Below, piece by piece: positions 14,099-20,207 of a stretch of 20,207 nucleotides of DNA. The notes beneath the pieces are model-generated. The model was not told where the DNA came from, ran no database searches, and was given only the letters and a program-made list of their open reading frames with translations. The position numbers and the translations under genes were made by a program. Every line of letters begins with the position of its first letter. Positions within the stretch are counted from its first letter, which is position 1. This stretch comes from CAZWCX01 sp964632945 (GTDB taxonomy: Bacteria; Planctomycetota; MHYJ01; WSZJ01; CAZWCX01), in assembly GCA_964632945.1 (NCBI GenBank), contig CAZWCX010000124.1:1-20207 (forward strand), given 5' to 3'.

Positions 14099-14521
14099 TC
14101 AGTACCGCCCGTAGTGCGTCCCCCCATGCCATCCGTGGCCCGGACTGTGGTGATACCCGTGGTGCACCCCGCGGGCGTGACCCGAGTATCCGGCGGCGTG
14201 GGGCCCCGCTCCCACTTCGTACGCGCCGTAGTAGTCCGCGGCCGGGCTGTAGCCGTAGGTGTGGTAGTGCGGGGTATACACCGGAGCGGGAGCGACGTAC
14301 ACACGGGTCGCCGGGTAGGCAACCACGACCGGGGTGGCAGGCTGCACGTAGGTGTACGAGTACGCCACCGGGTACGAGTACACCGGTTCGACGTACGTGT
14401 ACGCCGGCGTGGCCTCGTAGACGACCGTCACGCGGCGACAATGTTGCGCCTCCGCGGGGGCGGGACTTCCGCCGATCAGCGCCGCGAGCGCGACCGCTCC
14501 GAGGATGGGACCGACTCTCAT
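14099..14521 (-). CDS. Secreted Tyr-rich protein with a His/Gly-rich end
   Basis: The 140-residue product has a signal peptide with likely cleavage after AEA (residue 25). The mature part is low-complexity. About 35-98 is rich in Tyr, Val, Pro and Ala (for example VEPVYSYPVAYSYTYVQP). The last 35 residues are rich in His and Gly (GVHHGYHHSPGHGWHGG). I count 21 Tyr and 12 His in the mature 115 residues. A perfect AGGAGGT lies seven bases before the ATG, so expression is probably good. Tyr-rich secreted proteins of this kind recur in planctomycete genomes in my recollection; no function is established to my knowledge. Metal binding or surface coating would be guesses. Confidence 0.75.
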   Translation of the reverse strand: MRVGPILGAVALAALIGGSPAPAEAQHCRRVTVVYEATPAYTYVEPVYSYPVAYSYTYVQPATPVVVAYPATRVYVAPAPVYTPHYHTYGYSPAADYYGAYEVGAGPHAAGYSGHARGVHHGYHHSPGHGWHGGTHYGRY

Positions 14522-14843
14522 GGCGACCTCCTGAAGGGGCCTGCGCTTCCCGGGAACCCCGCGGGCCCGATGGTCCCGGACGGGGAGGAAGAGCAGGGGA
14601 ATCCCGTCGTAACGCGAACTGCGTGCCGGGAAGCGTCGAGGACGGATCTCTTTATCCACGGCTGGAAATGACTTTGCGGATGGCAGCCACCGCACGGCGC
14701 AGCAGCGGCGAAATGCGACCGTAGGCGAGGACAGCAGACGTCCGTGGAGAAGGACATCCCCGGGGCGAACCGGACGCCGCCCGGCGCGGGAGGAATCCGG
14801 TCGGTGCCGCAGGCGCGAGGCCGGCCGACGCTTTGCTCTCCGG
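14522..14843. other. Intergenic stretch without a recognisable gene
   Basis: This 322-base stretch lies upstream of the Tyr/His-rich gene and downstream of the cytochrome gene, both on the minus strand. Open frames continue through it on several frames, as expected in GC-rich DNA, but none shows a recognisable product. I found no convincing promoter or terminator, apart from the AGGAGGT ribosome-binding site at its left end. Confidence 0.45.
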
Positions 14844-15638
14844 TCAGGGTGCCTGCGGCAGAGCCCGGATGTAGGCCATGATGGCGGACAACTGGTCGCG
14901 GGGAATCGTCGACGCATAAGCGGGCATGCGGAGCACCTGTCGCTGCAGGAAGTGTTGTGCCGCGGGATCTTCGCGCAATCGCTCGATGCCGCCGTCGAGG
15001 ATCCACTGTTCGAGTTCGGCGTCGTCGCGGACGAGGGCGGCGAAGTCGGGACCCGTCCAGGGGGGAACGTACCCCTTGAGGCTGCCGGGGTTCGGCGCGC
15101 CGACCCGGCCGCCGGGACCATGGCAGGCGAAGCACCCGAATTCGGCCGCCGCCTGCCAGCCGGCGCGGACCTGCGGATCCGGAGCCGGAGGGAAGCCGGA
15201 TACCGCCTGCAGGTAGGCGACCAGGTCCGAAAGCTCCGCGTCGGTGAGGCGCCCATCGTACGGGGGCATCGCCAGGAGGCCGGCATCGGACGGCGCCGGG
15301 CGCTCGACGGGCTTCTTGCCGTCGATCCAGGCGCGGCGGGGCGCGCCGTAGAGGATCCACTCGCGGATTTCAGCCTCATTCTTCACGAGGCGGGCGAACT
15401 CTGCCGGGTCCCAGGATGGGACCGAGCCGGCCTTGGCCCCGGGGTTGGGGGCGCCGCGCAGTCCGCCGGCCCCGTGACAGGCGAAGCACCCCATTCGATG
15501 CGCTACGCCTTCGCCCCGCATCGCCGCGGTCGGCCGCGGTCGAAGCAGGACCCACGCGATCACGCCGGCCACCGCCAGGAGCCCCGTGAGTGCGAGCACG
15601 AGTTTCTTCGCGCGTCCGCGTCCCCCTTCGCCGCCCAT
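14844..15638 (-). CDS. Membrane-anchored diheme cytochrome c
   Basis: The 264-residue product has one N-terminal membrane segment (about 11-32), then two similar class I cytochrome c domains facing the periplasm. Domain 1 has CFACH at 51-55 with a likely axial Met124 in LLAMPPYDG. Domain 2 has CFACH at 159-163 with a likely axial Met238 in VLRMPAY. Both domains share the run FGCFACHG or MGCFACHG, GAPNPG and EWIL/QWIL, so the protein arose by internal duplication. It should carry electrons between periplasmic or membrane partners. Its start (GGAGG nearby) is 23 bases after the ABC permease stop, so it is probably in the same operon. The partner is unknown. Confidence 0.88.
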   Translation of the reverse strand: MGGEGGRGRAKKLVLALTGLLAVAGVIAWVLLRPRPTAAMRGEGVAHRMGCFACHGAGGLRGAPNPGAKAGSVPSWDPAEFARLVKNEAEIREWILYGAPRRAWIDGKKPVERPAPSDAGLLAMPPYDGRLTDAELSDLVAYLQAVSGFPPAPDPQVRAGWQAAAEFGCFACHGPGGRVGAPNPGSLKGYVPPWTGPDFAALVRDDAELEQWILDGGIERLREDPAAQHFLQRQVLRMPAYASTIPRDQLSAIMAYIRALPQAP

Positions 15639-15661
15639 TCCCTCCTCCCGTCGAACCGAGC

Positions 15662-17344
15662 TCAGATCTCCAGACGATTCAACGCCCGCATGCCCAGCGC
15701 CATGGGAACGAGACACGTCAGCACGCACAGTCCGCCGATTCCGAGCAATGAGCCGGAGAGCCAGATCTGGAACGATTCGGCGGTGAGCGTATTCTTCGCG
15801 TAGTACTGGTGGCAGGGAACCGCCTCCAGGATGATCACGCAGGTCACGAAAAACAGGCTGATCACCAGGTTCAGGGTTCCGCCGAACCCCGCCACGATCT
15901 TCGAGGGGTTGTCCTCGGCGAAGTTCGGGAACATTGCCCCCAGTCCCACCGACAGACCGGACAGCCCGAGGCAGATCGCCGCGACCGTGATCACGTGCAG
16001 AACGGAGAGAAGCAGCGGGATGTCGAGCATGAGATTGGAGGTGATGATCAGCGCCTCGCTGACCAGCAGCGACCCGGTGAAGGCCGTGACGAATTTGCCG
16101 ACGAGAATCTTGTTCCGCTCCATCGGGATCATTCCGATCACCCAGAACCGCCGCCCCTCCAGGCTGAACTGCGGAAACACGAATCGGCTCGTGAAGGTCG
16201 ACAGCGTGAGGCTGGTGGCGCCGAGGTTGAGGAACGAGATGACGCTCTTCCAGAATGCTCCCTTGATGTCGTATCCCAGGGTCCGCAGGTTGACGAAGTA
16301 GACGCCCAGCAGGCCGAAGAAGATGAGGAACTGGGACCACTGGACGGGGTCGCGAAGGAAGGTTTTCACGTCCTTCAAGACGAGCGTGCGCAGGGGGCCG
16401 CGCACGAAGAAGAAGAGGGGCAGCAGCCAACGGTCCTGCCAGGGGACGACGGAGATCCGCTTGCCGCCGGTGGTACTCTGGCTCGCCGACCAGCCCTGAA
16501 TGTACCAGCGCCGGCACATCACCGCGCCGAGCCAGGTGAAGAAGAGACCGTTGGCCACGACGGCGAGGAAATAGAACGCCGCGACGGCATAGTCCGGCCG
16601 CCGCAGGGCGAGGATGGCGCGCGTAACCCATTGGCTCGGCAGAAGCGGGTTCTGGGTGAAGGCGAACCGGTCCATGATTCCCTTGACCCAGAGGGCGGAG
16701 TAGCTGGGCAGGACCGACTTCAACTCCAGGACGCTGCCGGCCGCCCAGGCGGCCACGATGAGGCCCAGGCCGACCCCCATCCCGATGAGTCGCCGCTTCC
16801 GGCCGGGCAAGAACGTTGCGATGAGGACCGCGATCACGGCCCCGACACCGGCGGGGATGAAAATGAACGCCCCGAAGAAAAGCATCGTGCCGGCGTAGTA
16901 CCCCCAGTCCGCGCCGTAGAACTGGCCGTAGGCCACCATGAGCGGCGTTCCCAGGAACAGGAACGCCCAGGAGCTGAACACCACCGATTCCATGAATTTG
17001 TAGAGGAAGATCTCGTCGTAGCGCAGCGGCGCGGCGAGCAAGAACAGGCTTTCCTTGGATCGGTAGAGCGACCCGTACGCGATAATCCCGTTGGAGAAGA
17101 CCAGCATGAGGGTGAGCGAGAGGAAGAAGACCGCGAGCAAGTACTCCATGACGAGGTCGGCGAGATCGGGCCACTGGCGCAGGAAGCGGAAACCCTCGGA
17201 GAAGATCGCATAGAGCCCGGCCCAGAAGCCGGCGGCGAAGAAGAGGACGACGGCGACCTTCAGTCGCGAGTGCTCGCCGAAACTGCGCACGCGGTTGCGC
17301 ATTTCGTCGAGCTTCATGCGCGCGAGAACGGCCAACCGGCTCAT
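15662..17344 (-). CDS. ABC exporter permease subunit
   Basis: The 560-residue product is very hydrophobic, with about ten or eleven membrane segments (approximately 28-48, 63-86, 117-138, 148-179, 186-204, 252-276, 353-374, 436-456, 460-490, 495-520, 535-553). It resembles the putative ABC exporter permeases of the EcsB-like kind rather than an importer, and has no recognisable extracytoplasmic binding domain. A charged cytoplasmic loop (310-350, LVLKDVKTFLRDP) is typical of these permeases. The ATG overlaps the stop of the ATPase gene (ATGA), which implies coupled synthesis of the two subunits. The substrate cannot be told from sequence. Confidence 0.82.
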   Translation of the reverse strand: MSRLAVLARMKLDEMRNRVRSFGEHSRLKVAVVLFFAAGFWAGLYAIFSEGFRFLRQWPDLADLVMEYLLAVFFLSLTLMLVFSNGIIAYGSLYRSKESLFLLAAPLRYDEIFLYKFMESVVFSSWAFLFLGTPLMVAYGQFYGADWGYYAGTMLFFGAFIFIPAGVGAVIAVLIATFLPGRKRRLIGMGVGLGLIVAAWAAGSVLELKSVLPSYSALWVKGIMDRFAFTQNPLLPSQWVTRAILALRRPDYAVAAFYFLAVVANGLFFTWLGAVMCRRWYIQGWSASQSTTGGKRISVVPWQDRWLLPLFFFVRGPLRTLVLKDVKTFLRDPVQWSQFLIFFGLLGVYFVNLRTLGYDIKGAFWKSVISFLNLGATSLTLSTFTSRFVFPQFSLEGRRFWVIGMIPMERNKILVGKFVTAFTGSLLVSEALIITSNLMLDIPLLLSVLHVITVAAICLGLSGLSVGLGAMFPNFAEDNPSKIVAGFGGTLNLVISLFFVTCVIILEAVPCHQYYAKNTLTAESFQIWLSGSLLGIGGLCVLTCLVPMALGMRALNRLEI

Positions 17345-18195
17345 GTCCGACCGCCCCCAGGGAGGTCCGCCCCGCCGCCTGCCGGCGCCACGGGATCGGA
17401 ACTCGCTTGCGGCGGCGCGGACGCGACGGGCGGCAGCGCGAAACCCGCCTCGGGAATCGGCGTCCCCCCGCCTCTACCTTCTTCCAGGATCCGAAGAAAG
17501 ACGTCCTCGAGGTCGCCGTCCACGCGGGCGCGGGCGCGCAGCTCGGAAACCGTGCCCAGCGCTTCCAAACGGCCCCGCATCAGGATCCCCACGCGATCGG
17601 CGGTCTCCTCGGCCAGCGAGAGGATGTGCGTGGTCAGGAAGATCGTCGTCCCGGCGCGCGCCTGCTGCAGCAGAATGTCCTTGACCAGCCGCGCGCTCGG
17701 CGGATCGAGTCCCACCAGCGGCTCGTCCACCACCATGACCTTCGGATGGTGCAGCAGCGTCGCCGCCAGGACCAGGCGCTGCTTCATCCCGTGAGAGTAG
17801 GTCTCGGCGAGCTCGTCGAGGAATTCGGACATGCCGAAGATCTCGCTCAGCCGCGCGGTCTCGCGCTCGATCTCCATCCGCGGCAGGCGATACATCTCCC
17901 CCATGAACCGCATGAACTCACGCCCGGAGAGCTTGTCGTACAGATACGGCTGGTCCGGCACGTAGGCGAGCAGCGACTTGGCCGCCAGATACTCCTTCGA
18001 CAGGTCGATCCCGCACACCCGTACACGTCCGGCGCTCGGACGCAGCAGTCCCGCGATCATCTTGATCGTGGTCGTCTTGCCCGCCCCGTTCGGCCCCAGG
18101 AAGGCGAAGAACTCCCCGGAAGGCACCTCCAGCGTGAGGGACTCGACCGCCACCTTGGTGCCGAATTCCTTGCGCACGCCGTCGAGCTGGATCAT
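17341..18195 (-). CDS. ABC transporter ATP-binding subunit
   Basis: This 284-residue protein powers the neighbouring permease from the cytoplasm. All ATPase motifs are visible: Walker A GPNGAGKTT (34-42), Q-loop region VPDQPYLYDKLSG (79-91), signature SHGMKQR (134-140), Walker B VMVVDEP (153-159), D-loop GLD, and the H-loop His190 in LTTH. The signature SHGMKQR is typical of the exporter-type CcmA/DrrA/EcsA group. Residues after about 245 form a Gly/Pro/Ala-rich tail that is probably disordered. Its start lies four bases after the stop of the upstream gene and its stop overlaps the permease start, so this is a tight operon. Confidence 0.95.
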   Translation of the reverse strand: MIQLDGVRKEFGTKVAVESLTLEVPSGEFFAFLGPNGAGKTTTIKMIAGLLRPSAGRVRVCGIDLSKEYLAAKSLLAYVPDQPYLYDKLSGREFMRFMGEMYRLPRMEIERETARLSEIFGMSEFLDELAETYSHGMKQRLVLAATLLHHPKVMVVDEPLVGLDPPSARLVKDILLQQARAGTTIFLTTHILSLAEETADRVGILMRGRLEALGTVSELRARARVDGDLEDVFLRILEEGRGGGTPIPEAGFALPPVASAPPQASSDPVAPAGGGADLPGGGRT

Positions 18196-18199
18196 CCCG

Positions 18200-18958
18200 T
18201 CACTTCTCCCGGATCATCACCAGTTTCGAGTTCAGGAAGGGAATCTCCTCCTTGAGGATTCGCCCCGTCCGGTCGATCCAGCTCGTTGCTTCCGCGCGCT
18301 CCGAGGTGAGCACGACCCGGAAGACTTCGACTTCCTCCCCTTCCCAGGCGAGCGTCTCGAGCTCCACGACCCGCGCGGTACCCGACTCCGTCCCGCCGTT
18401 CAGCGGGTTGACGGAGTGGATGGTCCACTCCTTCCCCACCGTCAAATCAGGCATTTGCACGAACGGACTCAATCCGTTGGAGAAGGTTCCCCCGGCATCG
18501 TACGGCACGCGGTGCGTCATCGCCTGCTCGCCGTTCACGCGCATCTCCACGCGCAGCCAGTTCCCCTCGACCTGCGCAAACACCTTCCCGGTCAATTCCC
18601 CCGTCCGCAGGGTCGAGGTAAAATCGCGCAACTGGTAGTCGCGCCCGACCCGTGTCTGGGAACGGATCTCCACGTCGTTCAGGCCCGGGAACGGTGTGTT
18701 GAGCGTCGTGTGATTCTCGAGCCCGTAGGTCAGGTCGCCGTGCGACGGCTCGATCCGGGTCCGACTGACCCCGAGCTTGTTGCCGCTCCACCACACGCCC
18801 ATCCGATAGCTCTCCGCCTGCAGGCGGCGCTCGAGCAGGGTCTTGTACGAGGGGGGTCGGCTCGCCGTCCACATGGGGATCAAGTCGCGCCGAACCAGGA
18901 GGAACATCATGATCACCCAGAATCCAGGTATCAAGATGCCCAGGAGACGGTCGGCCAT
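18200..18958 (-). CDS. Membrane-anchored beta-rich protein, first gene of the ABC operon
   Basis: I do not recognise this 252-residue protein. It starts with one membrane segment (about 5-23, ILIPGFWVIMMFLLV) and then has a soluble part that is probably periplasmic. That part consists of alternating strands and Gly/Asn turns, with no Cys and no repeats (for example WLRVEMRVNG, 134-143). The pattern recalls outer-membrane-associated beta domains such as DUF3108-type proteins, which is weak inference. As first gene of an operon with the ATPase four bases downstream, it may be an accessory or substrate-handling factor of the exporter. A promoter candidate lies 33-61 bases upstream; the ribosome-binding site is weak. 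Confidence 0.7.
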   Translation of the reverse strand: MADRLLGILIPGFWVIMMFLLVRRDLIPMWTASRPPSYKTLLERRLQAESYRMGVWWSGNKLGVSRTRIEPSHGDLTYGLENHTTLNTPFPGLNDVEIRSQTRVGRDYQLRDFTSTLRTGELTGKVFAQVEGNWLRVEMRVNGEQAMTHRVPYDAGGTFSNGLSPFVQMPDLTVGKEWTIHSVNPLNGGTESGTARVVELETLAWEGEEVEVFRVVLTSERAEATSWIDRTGRILKEEIPFLNSKLVMIREK

Positions 18959-18990
18959 GGCTGGTCTCGGGGGGGTGGGGGGATGTCCAC

Positions 18991-19019
18991 AGGCTACCGC
19001 ATTCCACGGTGGTCGTCAA
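18991..19019 (-). promoter_or_regulatory. Possible promoter of the ABC/cytochrome operon
   Basis: On the minus strand TTGACG (19019 down to 19014) is followed after 17 bases by TAGCCT (18996 down to 18991). The -35 box is one mismatch from consensus, the -10 box three. It lies 33 bases upstream of the first ATG, and a palindrome sits directly upstream of its -35 box. Confidence 0.45.
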
Positions 19020-19022
19020 CTG

Positions 19023-19037
19023 CTGTCACAATGACAG
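19023..19037. promoter_or_regulatory. Operator-like inverted repeat
   Basis: CTGTCA-CAA-TGACAG is a perfect 6-bp inverted repeat with a 3-base spacer, three bases upstream of the possible minus-strand -35 box. Such sites suit a dimeric repressor or activator. No regulator gene lies in the window, so its binder is unknown. Confidence 0.5.
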
Positions 19038-19304
19038 GCGCAGAGGGGTCCCGCTGCCATTCCGCCTTCCCGATTCTTTCCCCCCGCGGCTCCCGCTCCC
19101 TCCGGAGAATCCTCAAACTGTTAAGATCAAATACATTACGATGACACGAGGGGACTTGACCAATTCAATTCCTGCGGCCCGACAATTGCAATCATGGGCG
19201 GGCTGTCAAGTCGGATCCCGAGTCCGGCCGGACTTGGGCCAGACGCAAGCCTATTCCCTGCGGCGGCGCCGTCGCCGGGAGTTCGATCGACCAAGGAGGT
19301 CCCT
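19038..19304 (+). other. AT-rich upstream region of groES without a CIRCE element
   Basis: Between about 19118 and 19195 the DNA is clearly more AT-rich than its surroundings, as expected for a promoter. I looked for the CIRCE repeat (TTAGCACTC and GAGTGCTAA) and did not find it, nor a clean sigma-32-type or sigma-70 promoter. The nearest features are CTTGACC (19155-19161), a distant inverted repeat ACTTGAC (19154-19160) with GTCAAGT (19205-19211), and the palindrome ATTGCAAT near 19185-19192. Confidence 0.45.
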
Positions 19305-19592
19305 ATGAAGCTCACGCCGTTGGGTGACAAGGTGCTGGTGGAGCGGTTGTCTGCGGACGAGCGGACGGCCGGTGGAATCGTCCTCCCGGATTCGGCCAAG
19401 GAGAAGCCCAAGGAGGGGCGCGTGGTTTCCGTGGGCCAGGGACGTCTGCTCGACAGCGGGAAGCGCGCGGAGTTCCAGGTGCGCGCCGGGGATCGCGTCA
19501 TCTTCGCGTCCTATGCCGGGACCGAGGTGAAGAGCGAGGGGAAGGAATACCTTGTGCTGGCCGAGGACGACATCCTCGCGGTGGTGGAATAG
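19305..19592 (+). CDS. groES: Co-chaperonin GroES
   Basis: GroES is the heptameric lid of the GroEL folding chamber in the cytoplasm. The 95-residue product starts MKLTPLGDKVLVERL and has the mobile loop that binds GroEL at about 17-36 (DERTAGGIVLPDSAKEKP). The GxV turn follows (EGRVVSVGQG), and the protein ends with DDILAVVE. The length is typical. A perfect AAGGAGGT at 19293-19300 lies four bases before the ATG. groEL follows after 57 bases, the usual two-gene operon. Nothing is missing. Confidence 0.97.
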   Translation: MKLTPLGDKVLVERLSADERTAGGIVLPDSAKEKPKEGRVVSVGQGRLLDSGKRAEFQVRAGDRVIFASYAGTEVKSEGKEYLVLAEDDILAVVE

Positions 19593-19603
19593 GATTCCCG
19601 CGA

Positions 19604-19620
19604 CTTCGCATCGAGCGAAG
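19604..19620 (+). other. Small hairpin between groES and groEL
   Basis: CTTCGC (19604-19609) pairs with GCGAAG (19615-19620) around a 5-base loop, 12 bases after the groES stop. No T-tract follows. It is short and may only mark mRNA structure ahead of the groEL ribosome-binding site. Confidence 0.35.
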
Positions 19621-19649
19621 GTGGGGTAGTTTGCGGAGGAGAAGGAAGC

Positions 19650-20207
19650 ATGGCTGCGAAGCGCGTGGTCTATGACCAGAAGGCCCGCGAGGCCATCCGC
19701 GAAGGCGTCGAGACGCTGGCGCGGGCGGTGCGCGTGACCCTCGGCCCGCGGGGCCGGAATGTGATCATCGAGAAGAAGTTCGGGGCCCCGCTCGTGACCA
19801 AGGACGGCGTGACGGTCGCCAAGGAGATCGAGCTGAAGGACCCGTACCAGAACATGGGCGCACAAATGGTGAAGGAAGTCGCGTCGAAGACCAGCGACAC
19901 CGCCGGCGACGGGACGACCACCGCCACGGTGCTGGCGGAGGCGATCTACACCGAAGGGCTGCGCAACGTCGTGGCCGGCGCGAATCCCATGGGCCTGAAG
20001 ACGGGGATCGAGAAGGCCGTGGAGGCGATCGTCGCCGAGATCAAGAACCAGGCGATCAAGGTCAAGGGCAAGGACGACATCGCCCAGGTCGGCTCGATCG
20101 CGGCGAACAACGATCCCGAGATCGGTCAGATGATCGCCGATGCGATGGATAAGGTGGGCAAGGACGGCGTGATCACGGTCGAAGAGGGCAAGACCCTCAA
20201 GACCGAG
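19650..20207 (+). CDS. groEL: Chaperonin GroEL (5' part, runs off the window)
   Basis: GroEL forms the double-ring folding chamber that works with GroES. The first 186 residues are present and the frame is still open at the window end. The start MAAKRVVYDQKAREAI is typical. The equatorial domain shows VTLGPRGRNVIIEKKFGAP (29-47) and the ATP-binding DGTTTATVLAEAI (87-99). The segment AQVGSIAANNDPEIGQMIAD, then GKDGVITVEEGKTL (170-183), reaches the start of the intermediate domain. A G-rich GGAGGAGAAGG site lies just upstream of the ATG. Whether this genome has other groEL copies cannot be told here. Confidence 0.98.
   Translation, partial: MAAKRVVYDQKAREAIREGVETLARAVRVTLGPRGRNVIIEKKFGAPLVTKDGVTVAKEIELKDPYQNMGAQMVKEVASKTSDTAGDGTTTATVLAEAIYTEGLRNVVAGANPMGLKTGIEKAVEAIVAEIKNQAIKVKGKDDIAQVGSIAANNDPEIGQMIADAMDKVGKDGVITVEEGKTLKTE

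Noticed and set aside
15809..17794. 661-codon plus-strand open frame opposite the ABC permease and ATPase
   Set aside because: The minus-strand genes here have clear motifs and overlapping starts; this frame is charged low-complexity noise.
19038..19304. CIRCE element upstream of groES
   Set aside because: I looked for both half-sites and found neither.
1..20207. tRNA, rRNA, CRISPR arrays, insertion sequences or prophage genes
   Set aside because: I saw no cloverleaf-type sequence, no regularly spaced repeats and no transposase, integrase or phage motifs.

Overview
The window is a GC-rich bacterial chromosome segment with no sign of mobile DNA. I infer a member of the Planctomycetota, with moderate confidence. 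Reasons are the shape of the RpoA N-terminus, the missing L30 gene, Lys/Ala-rich tails on several housekeeping proteins, and a set of secreted or exporter-type proteins of a kind common in that phylum. This rests on remembered family features, not on a search.

Positions 1-10534 (+) hold the end of the spc operon fused to the alpha operon. The order is rpsN (3' end only), rpsH, rplF, rplR, rpsE, rplO, secY, adk, map, infA, rpmJ, rpsM, rpsK, rpsD, rpoA, rplQ. These encode ribosomal proteins, the Sec channel, adenylate kinase, methionine aminopeptidase, IF-1 and the RNA polymerase alpha subunit. rpmD (L30) is absent, and rpsE overlaps rplO directly. L15, Adk and L17 carry basic C-terminal tails. 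An AT-rich promoter-like island lies upstream of infA, several gaps hold GC-rich hairpins, and a hairpin terminator follows rplQ.

Positions 10535-14098 hold smaller genes of envelope type. A promoter with a perfect -35 box precedes a small lipoprotein that resembles the head domain of SecD, followed by a strong terminator. Next come an AsmA-like membrane-anchored protein, a convergent small beta-rich protein on the minus strand, and an unrecognised secreted helical protein on the plus strand.

Positions 14099-18958 are on the minus strand. A four-gene operon, read from 18958 down, encodes a membrane-anchored beta-rich protein, an ABC ATPase, a multi-spanning ABC permease and a membrane-anchored diheme cytochrome c. 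Downstream is a separate gene for a secreted Tyr/His-rich low-complexity protein. From 19305 the plus strand resumes with groES and the first part of groEL, which runs off the window.

Most of the window is ordinary conserved machinery. The observations most worth a second look are the adenylate kinase with a histone-H1-like tail and an in-frame dnaX-type slippery heptamer at the domain boundary, the stand-alone SecD-head lipoprotein, and the ABC exporter/diheme cytochrome operon.
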